Assembly (NCBI GenBank): GCA_001970955.1
Contig: MPUH01000002.1
Coordinates: forward strand, 169,044-233,043
Direction of reading: 5' to 3'
DNA length: 64,000 nt
DNA from: Stentor coeruleus
Taxonomy: Eukaryota; Ciliophora; Heterotrichea; Heterotrichida; Stentoridae
Below are positions 31,977 through 41,194 of the stretch, one piece after another. A program made the translations under genes and the position numbers. How positions within the stretch are numbered: position 1 is the stretch's first letter; every line of letters begins with the position of its first letter. The notes beneath the pieces are model-generated. The model worked only from the letters and a program-made list of their open reading frames with translations. It did not search any database and was not told the DNA's origin.

Positions 31977-33224
31977 ATGAATATTTGGTGCGGAGAGCAA
32001 AATTGTATAGATAAATCTGTTTTTAAATGCTCTTGTGAGAAAAGTTTAAGATTGTGCCAAAATCATTCCAGTCTTCATGCATTTAAGTTTAAGTGCTCCT
32101 TAAGTTCAGTTGAAGAGGAAAATTTAATATTACTAGCAAATATTCATCATTGTAAAAATGCTATGAATCAAATAAAACTAAAAACCATGCATGTTGCTGA
32201 CTCATTGATAAAAATAATCAACAATATCCTAAAAGATAGAATAAATTACATCAAAGAGCAAGAATCAGAAATCGAGAGTATTATCCTCGGCCGCAAAAAC
32301 AAATCTTTAAATAATATCATAAACTGGTCTAATTCACTAAACTTTGAACAAAGTGATAAAAACAGTTTTACTCTAATTGTTAAGGACCTTTTATGTATCA
32401 AAGAAAACAATTCCATAAATAATGAACTTTCTTCTACAAGTAATATCAAAACTGATGAAGATAGTATCAAATACATTAAAGTTTGTAATGAAGAGTATGA
32501 AAAAAAAATCGAAGCTTATGATGAGATTGTAAAATTGAATTATAATTTGAATAATCGTTTTCAAAACTTACTTATGCAGTGCAGTCAAGAAAAAATCATG
32601 CTAAAAGGAGATTTTTTAAATGGTAAATTGTATATTAAGATCAATTCAAGATTATGAATACTGATGAAATCAAGAATTTTTTGGTCCATAATGGATATCA
32701 AAATTTTAGAGTTGCCTTGATAGGTGGAGAATATAAGATTAGAAATATCTTATTAAGTAACGATAGAAAATTCATTTTTGCTTGTATTTTTTAAGCAGAT
32801 TGTGAGATATAAGTAGACAGTAATAATTACTCAAGGGTGTAACTTAGAAAAAGACTGTAAGGGCTATAGAGGTATTTGATAAAAAGATTGTAAACTTTAC
32901 ATAGCAGGTACACTTTATTCAGAAGGTTATTTCCATATAGACGGTTAACAATATATAGGTAAAAAATAATCAGCTTGTATCATTCATTTAGGTATAAATT
33001 ATTCAGGTAATTTATAATAAGTTTGTATGCTTTATGAAGGTATCGGATATCTAGGTAAAATCTAAGAAGTTTGTATTTTTGATATAGGTATACCTTATTC
33101 AGACTGTATCAAATATGTAGTGAGGATTTATGATACAGATACTAAGGCAATTTTGCAAGATGAAGACTGGATGAGTGTGAAATCTCTAAATTGGAAAAAA
33201 AAATATCCAGAATGCAAGTGGTAG
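31977..33224 (+). CDS. zinc-finger/coiled-coil protein with a beta-propeller-type blade; contains a 20-intron array
   Basis: The spliced protein is 309 aa. Residues 1-45 hold a B-box-like zinc motif (Cys 5, 10, 18, 20, 27 and His 30, 34). A coiled-coil or helical middle follows (about 45-215). The end has a WD40-like strand pair: 'LLSNDRKFIFA' before the array and 'LRIYDTDTKAIL' after it, closing with 'NWKKKYPECKW' and TAG 33222-33224. A 17-nt intron (32623-32639) links exon 1 to exon 2. The array at 32784-33120 adds 12 three-base exons encoding the loop YYRYYSEDAFFY. Unspliced, every frame through the array is closed. The neighbour at 33777 has the same architecture. The product resembles TRIM-like or B-box proteins of ciliates; its function is unknown. 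Confidence 0.85.
32623..32639 (+). other. 17-nt intron
   Basis: GT at 32623 and AG at 32639. Removal joins g|at into Asp and carries the frame from the coiled coil into 'QFKIMNTDEIKNFL'. Without it the frame ends at TGA 32655-32657. Two nucleotides longer than the usual intron here, and no 14- or other 17-nt alternative is seen. Confidence 0.75.
32784..33120 (+). other. tandem array of 20 tiny introns with 12 three-base micro-exons
   Basis: All 337 nt parse into GT...AG units. Nineteen are 15 nt and one (32820-32835) is 16 nt. Units start at 32784, 32802, 32820, 32839, 32857, 32872, 32890, 32908, 32926, 32944, 32959, 32977, 32992, 33007, 33025, 33040, 33055, 33073, 33088 and 33106. Twelve of the 19 gaps are exactly 3 nt: att, aca, ggt, act, att, cag, aag, acg, ctt, ttt, ttt, act. 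Seven gaps are 0 nt (AG directly followed by GT). The length checks: 19x15 + 16 + 12x3 = 337. All splice sites are phase 1. Joining the micro-exons gives YYRYYSEDAFFY between conserved flanks. Removing the block as a whole also stays in frame. The AG|GT joints resemble recursive-splicing ratchet sites. Confidence 0.9.
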
Positions 33225-33776
33225 TTAAAAAATAATTAGATTATAGTTTTTAAATAGTGATTTTTAATAGTTTAAAATGTTATATATTAATCAGCTCCTC
33301 TTCCTATAGAAAATCCATGTACTTAATTTCTTATACAACATCCCCTAATTTCTTACATTTAAACACACTTGAATTTTTATATAAAAACCAAACCTTAATT
33401 CCAAAACAACCCAATGTTTATATTAAAATAACAAATACATTAAAACATATCCAAAATATCATAAAATCTTCCTCAAGCTTTATTATTTTATTTTCCATAC
33501 AATTTTAATCTTCTTACATAGTTTTCATACAAATCCGTAAATAAATCTAGTACTAAAAATCCAAATTTTATTCCGATATTCTTTCTTTATAAAATATAAA
33601 TAAATATAATACTTCAGCATATCATACAACCCATACTTAATATAAAATAATATACATTATGCCCAATCTTTGTTTTATGTAGACATTATAATAATAATAT
33701 GAACTTNCCCATACTTAATATAAAATAATATACATTATGCCCAATCTTTGTTTTATGTAGACATTATAATAATAAT
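33225..33776. other. intergenic with an assembly join at N 33707
   Basis: About 70 nt immediately upstream of the next start codon are present twice, so the start context occurs on both sides of the N. No gene is seen; an 83-codon frame at 33257 is low-complexity. Confidence 0.6.
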
Positions 33777-35100
33777 ATGAACTTCAGATGTTATATTCAA
33801 AATTGCCCAAATCCAGGCTTTTGGCTTTGCTCGTGTGAAAAAAAGATAAAAATATGTGGTGTTCACGCTTTAAAAGAAGCTCACGTCACTAAAGACTCAT
33901 GCAATATAAAATGCATAGAAAAAGAATATAAAAATCATTTAACAGATATTTTTTACGCTCAAAATGCTTTATCCAACCTCAGTCAGAATGTTTTAAAAGC
34001 ATCTTCATTCATGATAAATCAAATAAATTCCTGCACAAATGAAAATCTATATTACATCAAAGAAAAATACAAATTAATAGATCAAGCAGTAATCTTAGGT
34101 AATAGCGAATTACTTATAAGCATAATTAATTGGGCTAAAAATTTCGATATAAATCAACGAGATAAAACTTTTTTCACATCAAGTGTTATAAACCTCTTAA
34201 GCCTTAAAAATGATTATGCTCAACAATCATCAGAAATTACAATGTTAAAATCGCAAATTGATGAAATTCAAAAAAACTACCACAATTCTTGCGAAGAAAT
34301 TGAAAGTTTAAAAAAAGAACTTGAAAATTATAGAATATGGTATGCTAATATTGAAAAAGAGAAGAATTTATTACAAGAATCTTATGAGAAACTTTTAAAT
34401 GAAGTTGATTTGAATAGTAAAAAATATTTAGATGGGAATTGGAAAAGTAAGAAAAAATAAGATAAATTTATAAAAATGAGTCTTGAAGATAAGTCAAAGT
34501 TTATGGAAAAAGATTTTGTGAATTTTAAGAGAGATTTTATTGGCAAGATTTGCAAGGTATATAAGATTGCTTTGAATAATGATGGGATTTATATATTTGT
34601 GTGTAAGTTTTAATACAGATTGTAATTGATAAGAAGGTATTGGCCATATAGATAGTAATTACTATAAAGCTCGTAGGGAATATTTAGTTGGTTAAGAATA
34701 TATAGGAGGTTAGATTTATATAGGTATTTTATAGACAGCTAGTATTATTTATATAGTCCGTATTGTTCAAATAGCTCGTATTTTCTAAGAAGCGGGTATA
34801 AAATAAATAGCTCGTATTTATTATACAGCATGTATTTTACAATTAGTTAGTACTTTGTATACAGCTCGTATTTTATAGTTAGGTATTGGATAATCAGCAA
34901 GTAAACTTTATACAGCGAGTTATATCTATGTAGTCAGTAAAATATAAACAGGTAAATTGTATTTAGTGTGTATTTTTTAAGTAGTGAGAATATACCATTC
35001 AGATTCATTTCAGATTGTTAATGATAAATCAATAAAGGATAGCACATCTTTAGAATGGAGAAGACTTCATCCAGAATGCGAATTTGAAGGTAGAAATTAG
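33777..35100 (+). CDS. zinc-finger/coiled-coil paralogue with a 22-intron array
   Basis: The spliced protein is 325 aa and a tandem paralogue of the gene at 31977. The zinc motif has Cys 5, 10, 18, 20, 27 and His 30, 36 at the same spacing as its neighbour. A coiled coil runs to about residue 225 ('EEIESLKKELENYRIWYANI'). A normal 15-nt intron at 34447-34461 leads into 'GKICKVYKIALNNDGIYIFV'. The array at 34603-34984 supplies 17 micro-exons. The end is 'LRIYHSDSFQIVNDKS' and 'LEWRRLHPECEFEGRN', with TAG at 35098-35100. The blocks on each side of the array align with the neighbour (ND..[FY]IF[AV] and LRIY.[ST]D; W...[YH]PEC), so the array fills the same loop between two strands. Function is unknown; a variable binding loop is possible. 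Confidence 0.87.
34447..34461 (+). other. 15-nt intron
   Basis: GTAAGAAAAAATAAG. Without it the frame closes at the TAA inside it; with it the frame enters the blade region. Confidence 0.85.
34603..34984 (+). other. tandem array of 22 tiny introns with 17 three-base micro-exons
   Basis: The first unit is 16 nt (34603-34618) and the other 21 are 15 nt. They start at 34622, 34637, 34655, 34673, 34691, 34709, 34724, 34742, 34760, 34778, 34796, 34814, 34832, 34850, 34868, 34883, 34901, 34919, 34937, 34952 and 34970. Of 21 gaps, 17 are 3 nt: att, ata, ctc, ttg, gag, cta, tcc, ctc, cgg, ctc, cat, tta, ctc, caa, cga, tca, tgt. Four are 0 nt. The sum is 16 + 21x15 + 51 = 382, the exact block length. 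Every unit has GT and AG. The micro-exons (about 45% G+C) are much richer in C than the introns. Joined in phase 1 they give YYTLGAIPPAPFTPTIM, with no stop. Confidence 0.92.
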
Positions 35101-35363
35101 ATAATATCTTAGTTAATAGTTTATTCATTATTTTCTTGCAAACAAATTTTGTAATCTAAATCATTATTAAGCCATAAATCAATTTCTACACAAAAATATA
35201 CATCATTCCTTAAAATTTTTCTATCAAAATTACAACACAGTTATTTATGAAAATTTATGATTATTTTTTCCAATTTCCCAATACTAAAAATCAAAGTTAT
35301 CCCATAACAAAACCATACCAAAAAAATCCCTCCAATCCTATCACTCTAATAAAAATCCCATTA

Positions 35364-37025
35364 TTAAATATTGAAATTATCTAAAACTTTTTTGCATACC
35401 GGACACTGTTTCTTATCCCCTTTTTCCAAATACTCCCTAAGACAAGTAAAATGAAATCTATGTTGACATGGTGTTATAGCCACAACATCCATATCGTTCA
35501 TTTCAGTTAAATCAATCGGGCAAATATCTTGATTTTTTTCATCCTTCTCCTTATTTTTTTTATTTTCAGGATCTTCAGGAACCCTAGTATCAATTCTCTG
35601 CATAGAATTTTTAGCATCATCAATAGAGTCTTCATTTCTAACTGAACTTAAATCTTCAACAACCTCTGTTACATCCCTATGAGCCTCAGCTGTTCCATCT
35701 CCAGGTTGAACTCGTCCTGGATTATATTTTTTAATATTAATACACAACCAAATACATATTGCCCTATATATTCCTTACAATATAATACCTATAAATATAC
35801 AAACCCCAACAATTATAAGTATAATATTAGAGGAACTATCAGAATCTTTATTTGAAGATGAACAATCAGGGTCTTCTTCACATTCATAATTACAGTGGTT
35901 ATCGTTAAGCATGAAATAATAGCAACTTTTATTATAACGTAAACAGTGTAGGTTAGAATATCCACATGATGAAGTATTACATTCTTGAATACAAAAATCA
36001 ATTTCTAATATGTCGTAATCGCAGTTATTAGAACAACTCCTGTACTTTGTAGAACTGATTTTATACATATCTATAAAATAATCCGCCCATGGGAAATAAA
36101 CCCCTGAGAAATTTATATACCCATCATCACTTTGTATAATTAAAGCATTATCAATATCATCACTATTATATTCAGCTTCTACTGAGTATTTTTTAAGTAC
36201 AGTATTATGACATTTTATAGTATAAATATCAGCACAAGTTACATATAAATCAAGTAAATAATCTAGGAAAGTTTCTAGACTTCCTTGACTTGATATTATT
36301 TTTTTATAGTAATTCATACTGATAGCATTGCTAGTCAGCATGTTTTGGATATCATCATCATCCCATTTTGGATTATCTAAACATATTGTTTTTGTTATGC
36401 AGTTAGATAAATCGATTTTCCCTATTTTTAAAGCGAATTCTTCTGTTTTTATTGAATAAGTTGATACTAGACTCTTTAAGGATTTGACTATATACTTGTC
36501 TCTTGGATAATATCCACTTAAAATAAGACTTAAGCTTGGTGATTGAGTAAATACAGGGTCAAGACTATATGATAAAGTTACCCATGTATACGAAGATAGA
36601 TACTCATTAAAATCTTCTTCAGATATTAAGAGGACTGTTATATTAGAAGAAACCTCACTGTTTAAAGATTTTTGAGACAAGTGACTTGGCTTGGTCGAAT
36701 ATACATCTCGGAATATAATAAGTTTTACTCCATGCAAAGAGAATTCTTGAGCTAAGTCAGAATAATAGCAATCATTGTATACGGATACTATGACTATTTC
36801 AGCTTTAACTGATGTTGGATCAATTGAACATTGGGATATTTCTAAGATTTCAGCTTTGCCGTAAATTGGGGTTAGGGCCGGCTTGCCAAAATTCGCTTGG
36901 ACTACATCAAGAGAGATTCCAGCTATTTCATCTGGGCTGTAAAATGTGATTTTAGTAGAGACTAGAACCAACAAAGAAAATAAAAAGACAAAATAACTAA
37001 GCTTGAGCATATACAAATCAGACAT
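35364..37025 (-). CDS. membrane RING-H2 E3 ubiquitin ligase with luminal domain (PA-TM-RING type), one intron
   Basis: There is a signal peptide ('LSYFVFLFSLLVLVSTK'), then a luminal region of about 370 residues. This starts with a protease-associated-like part ('VIVSVYNDCYYSDLA', 'GVKLIIFRDVYS') and ends with a Cys-rich repeat ('CNYECEEDPDC'). One membrane helix follows ('IILIIVGVCIFIGIILAICI'), and then a cytosolic tail with a RING-H2 finger: 'CPIDLTEMNDMDVVAITPCQ', then 'HRFHFTC' and 'CPVC'. A 15-nt intron at 35764-35778 (minus strand GTAAGGAATATATAG) joins the two open frames and completes the membrane helix. Such ligases (RNF13/GRAIL type) ubiquitinate proteins at endosomes or the ER. 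Ends at TAA near 35364. Confidence 0.88.
35764..35778 (-). other. 15-nt intron in the RING ligase gene
   Basis: Lies inside the codons for the membrane helix. Removal joins tt|g as Leu and continues as 'AICIWLCINIKK'. Confidence 0.88.
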
Positions 37026-37259
37026 TATAGCACAGAAAACCGAATAAACTCAAACCGTTTTTTTACTAAACCTAAAATCTTAGAATAATATTATTCTAGG
37101 GTCTTTATATTAATAATCTTAGAAGATTAAATAGAAAGTATATATAAAACCATAATAAACAAAAATATAAAGATATATATTTTCATTATAACTTAAAATA
37201 TATCATCTCTTTTCACCTTAAATTTTATCCATAATCTACTTGATTATTGATTATTATTA

Positions 37260-39482
37260 TTAACTTTCTTCAAGCATAGTAATATCAAAAAGACTTGAAA
37301 CTTGGGTTTGTTCCTCAAGGTCTTCTTCTTTGATTTCTTCAAACCCTCCAGCGAATTCTTTACTTGGTTTAAAAGGTGAGGGTAAGTTTGTCTTCATAAG
37401 TCCTTCCCAATCAACACCTTCAAAAAACTCATGATGTTTAACTTGTTGAATTGTTGGGCGTTTTTCAGGATCATTATTCATAAGGCTTTTTATAAGATTT
37501 TTTACTGATTCCGAGCATCTGTTTGGGAATTTAACCCTTCCTGATGAGATTTCCTTATAAAGTCTTGATATATTATCAGTACTAAAAGGTAAATTTCCTG
37601 TAATAAATTCATATAAAGTAACCCCAATAGTATATATATCAGCAGGTTTATGAGCACCTGATTGCTTTATAAGTTCAGGGGCAAGATAAGCTGGTGAGCC
37701 ACAAAAAGACATGGCTGGATTGTTTTTAGACACATTAGCTTTAGCAAGACCGAAATCAGCAAGTTTTACATGACCTAAAGTATCAACAAGTATATTTAAA
37801 GGCTTTAAATCTCTATATACGATGTTTAAAGAATGTAAATATTCTATAGCAAGGATAGTTTCGGCTATATAAAATTTCGCTTCACTTTCAGATAGACGGG
37901 TTTTGGATTTGAGGATATTTGTGAGATCTCCATAAGGGCAGAAATCATAGACTATGTATAGATTTTTATGTGTTTGGAATGCCCAGTGTAAAGGAATTAT
38001 GAAAGGGTGATGGATTTCTTTAAGGATTTTACATTCGGCTATAGCGTATTTAAGCTGTTTATGCCTTTTAAGATTGCTTTTACAGAGAATTTTTAGAGCG
38101 TAACGGTCGTTGGTGTCTTTTTTTATTGCTTCGTAGACCTTGCCGAAACTACCATTGCCCACTTCGCGGATTAATTGGAAACTCTCAACGGAGATCGCTG
38201 AGGGCATCTCTTCTATTGAACAGCCTTCTTCAGGCTCTTTTGTTTCTTCTTGGGCTGGGAAAGGTTTGTTTATAGGGGAAATTGGCTCAGATACATGAAA
38301 ATAGTTTACTGCTTCCATAATCCGTTGAGCCCAAGCTGAAGTCATATCTGCATATTTTGTATAATAATAATAACACTCCATTTTAGTCCTCATGGCAATA
38401 AAGTGTTTGGTTTCAACAATTGTCTCTTCAAACACCCTGATATCCTGTATATCTTTAATTTTAATACTAATCGCCGGCTGAGTATTATTCTCAAAATCCG
38501 TTCTTTTCCAATAATGATACAAAAACCCATTACTCGAGTACAAAAGTAAAAACACTTGTGACTCATTAATTTTCCAAGGACTACTCCAATGCACCATCCC
38601 CGAGAAATCCAAAGGACTTTCTTTTTTTATCTTAGCATACTTATCAATAAGTTCTTTCCCAATAAACTTTGGTATCATCTCTAAAATCTCAATACTTTCC
38701 GTAAGTAAAATTGGTGTTTTCCCATTATTATCCTCCAACCCAGGATGTGCTCCATTCTCAAGTAATTTTTCAACAATTTTACAAAATCCATTTTTACATG
38801 CTAAATGTAAGGCTGAACCTCTTAATGTCATTTTATTAATTTGTATTGTTGAACATCTTAATAACATCTCAACACATAATAAAGAATTTTGAATAATTCC
38901 TAACATTAATGGTGTATAATGATCAAGGCTTACTGAGTTTATATCACACTCATATTTAACAAGTAATTCTAATATTTCCAAACGTTTATGATAACATGCA
39001 TAATGTACAGGAGTCCATTTTTGTTCATCTGTAGCATTAAGTAAATCAAGTAATTGTTCTTGATTCATTGATATAATTTGTGATGATGAATGATTATTTA
39101 TAAGATCTTTAACACTTTGAAAGTTACCATCTTTTATATGTTTTATAAGCTCGTCTAAAGCTGAATTTGTTGGAGAAGATGGGACGAGGAATGAACTTGA
39201 GGTTATTCCTGGAGAAATCATTGTATGGGAACGGATAAAAGACTTGCACATTAAGGATTCAACATAAATTGTCGTTTTTGTAGTGATGTTATATGTGGAA
39301 AATGGTTCTTTGGATGAGAGGACCTAGATAGTTTTTACGATATCGTCTTGAAGACTTAGTTTTTGTAAAGAAGGGGAGATACGGAATTTGGATTTGATGA
39401 GAACTTGAAGAGACTCAACTAAGGATAAGGGATCGATATCGACTTCAATAGCTTCTGAGCCTTTTTTAAGTATTATTATCAT
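37260..39482 (-). CDS. UBL-ankyrin-PH-like protein kinase (AGC-type catalytic domain), one intron
   Basis: The gene starts at 39482, upstream of the long open frame. The first exon encodes a ubiquitin-like start ('MIIILKKGSEAIEVDIDPLS'). A 15-nt intron at 39324-39338 removes an in-frame TAG and leads to 'VLSSKEPFSTYNITTKTTIY', the second half of a ubiquitin fold. The order along 735 residues is then four or so ankyrin repeats (about 140-255), a PH-like domain (about 290-395, ending in a long helix with Trp), and a Ser/Thr kinase (about 425-690). Kinase motifs are 'VGNGSFGKVYEA', 'YALKILCK', 'YRDLKPLNILV', 'ADFGLA' and 'GSPAYLAPELI'. The YRDLKP loop suggests the AGC group. A C-terminal acidic tail follows. 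PH domains bind phosphoinositides, so membrane recruitment is plausible. TAA stop. Confidence 0.88.
39324..39338 (-). other. 15-nt intron in the UBL-ankyrin kinase gene
   Basis: GTAAAAACTATCTAG on the minus strand. It contains the only stop between the UBL start and the kinase frame, and its removal restores a ubiquitin-fold pattern across the joint. Confidence 0.85.
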
Positions 39483-39533
39483 TTATATATAACTTTATAT
39501 GTTTATATTTGGTTTCTAGGTTAAATTTTTAGA

Positions 39534-40754
39534 CTAGTTTATTTCAAGTTCCATTGCGTTTTCTAAAAGCTCTTTAGGAACTTTCTGGAAACGCACAGCT
39601 TCTGGGTTGAACTCTGGGATTTCGATAAACTGAAGGAATAAATTCGCCAAACGCTTACGAAGACCTTCTAAACTGGTCTCACTACGCCCTCGATTTAACA
39701 TATCAGCTTCACGGTCAATAAGATCAACAATTTCTCTTGTGAGATTACAATCAAACTCTTTAACTGTCCATTTTGTATGTAAAAGAACATCAAGGCGTTC
39801 GTCTATAGATAAATGCTTCATCTTTAAACCATTATATAAATCCATAAGCTCTTTAGCTCTTGTGGTAAAAGGTGTGTGAACTTCAGTCTTTCTCCCATCT
39901 GAAATATCCCATTTTTTCGGGTTCGACATTGATTTCAAGAATTTTTCAATTTTCTGGTCTTTATTTTGATGATGTGCTGTGATTTTTAGCCTGTCAATAG
40001 TTTGTAAAAGCTTAGTTTCTTTATGAAGTAGCTGTTCAAGGGCTTTATGTTTTTCTTCAGCACTTAAAATGTTGCTAGTTTTTATCCTTTCTGTTTCTTT
40101 TAACCTCCACATTTCAAGTTCTTTAAATAGTATTTCAAAGTCATCTTCAGTCCTTGGATGCATTCTCCTTTCAATTTCCGCTTTATGCTTTTTTTCTTCT
40201 TCTTTTCTTAGTTCTTCTTGACGTTTGAGGATTTTCTGATCATTTTCATCACGTATAGCTTTAAGTTCTTTACGTCTTTTTATAGCAAACCATCTACGTG
40301 TACAACATTGAATATAAAGAGCGGCTTTTTCTCTTTCAATAAGCCATTCTTCACTTGTAAAATATGTTTGAGGGATTATTTCATGATCTTTACGTGGATC
40401 AATAAGAACTACACCAATTTTGTCCATTTGGGTCCCAAATTCTTTTTTCATTAGAGTACTTCGAGTTCGGAATTGAAAACTTTGGACTTCACGATGGAAT
40501 TTTTCTTTGTATTCACGTTTGAATTGATCGGTGTTTGTTGCTGAATTTAGATAGTCTCTATTTGTTTGTCTATTACGAAATCCTCCAATGTATGGTTTTG
40601 TACCTATTGGTTTGACTACTTCGACTGTAACTGTTTTGGTACTCCCGTCAGAGGTTGTAACTTCGACTTCAAGAACGTCTGGGATCGGTTTTTGTTCTAC
40701 TTGGATTGTTTCAAAGTATTCTTTGTGCTCTTCAAGTAGACCTGCTGCGCTCAT
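39534..40754 (-). CDS. IQUB: IQUB homologue (axonemal IQ-motif protein)
   Basis: This 406-residue protein matches the region of IQUB that follows its ubiquitin-like domain. The family hallmark 'PYIGGFRNRQTNRDYLNSAT' occurs at about 55-75, an IQ motif at about 145-160 ('ALYIQCCTRRWFAIKRR') is followed by a long coiled coil (about 160-215), and the conserved C-terminal domain runs to the end. IQUB belongs to radial spoke 1 of motile cilia, so a ciliary role is expected. The true UBL region of IQUB is short or missing here. Oddly, a UBL does sit at the start of the next gene downstream (51 nt away), but it is in the wrong order to belong to this protein. Single exon, TAG stop. Confidence 0.8.
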   Translation of the reverse strand: MSAAGLLEEHKEYFETIQVEQKPIPDVLEVEVTTSDGSTKTVTVEVVKPIGTKPYIGGFRNRQTNRDYLNSATNTDQFKREYKEKFHREVQSFQFRTRSTLMKKEFGTQMDKIGVVLIDPRKDHEIIPQTYFTSEEWLIEREKAALYIQCCTRRWFAIKRRKELKAIRDENDQKILKRQEELRKEEEKKHKAEIERRMHPRTEDDFEILFKELEMWRLKETERIKTSNILSAEEKHKALEQLLHKETKLLQTIDRLKITAHHQNKDQKIEKFLKSMSNPKKWDISDGRKTEVHTPFTTRAKELMDLYNGLKMKHLSIDERLDVLLHTKWTVKEFDCNLTREIVDLIDREADMLNRGRSETSLEGLRKRLANLFLQFIEIPEFNPEAVRFQKVPKELLENAMELEIN

Positions 40755-41194
40755 ATTATTAAGTTTTTATTGTCATGGGTATAAAGATGATATTGAGATT
40801 TATGGGATGATTTTAGAGATTGGATTTGAGGGTTTGGGGTTTAGGTTTGATGATAAGTTTGGTTTGAGGTGAATTTTTTGGAGGTTTGAGGGTTTTTAAA
40901 TTAAAAGGAATAAGAGAAATGTGGAAGTTGCTGATGGAGGTGGTTAGTGGAGGAGAAATTTTGAGATCGGATTTTAAGAAGAGGTAAGATTAATGATTTT
41001 TCCTGTTGGGTGTTATAAGAATAATATTTTTTGCTAAGTCAGTAAATTTATATACCCTAAATTTACCTACTCGCATCCCAATATAAAAACTCATCATCAA
41101 AAATACTAAATCCTTTCAACAACAAATCCATCGTAACAATCTAATATTCAAAAAATCACCTGTAAATTCTACACAAAGCTATAAAATACTAAAA
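40755..41194. other. divergent intergenic region
   Basis: 40760-41010 is G-rich and 41050-41194 is C-rich on the plus strand, as expected for two 5' flanks. No gene is seen. Confidence 0.6.

Noticed and set aside
32784-33120. A tandem-repeat protein domain with UAR read as Gln
   Set aside because: Translating through the array with TAA/TAG as Gln gives open but contradictory repeats in more than one frame. The exact 15-nt GT...AG lattice and the clean joining of flanking protein after splicing explain the block better.
34603-34984. One 382-nt intron
   Set aside because: No other intron in the window exceeds 17 nt, and a single long intron would not keep GT and AG at each 15-nt step. It cannot be excluded without RNA, but is the weaker reading.
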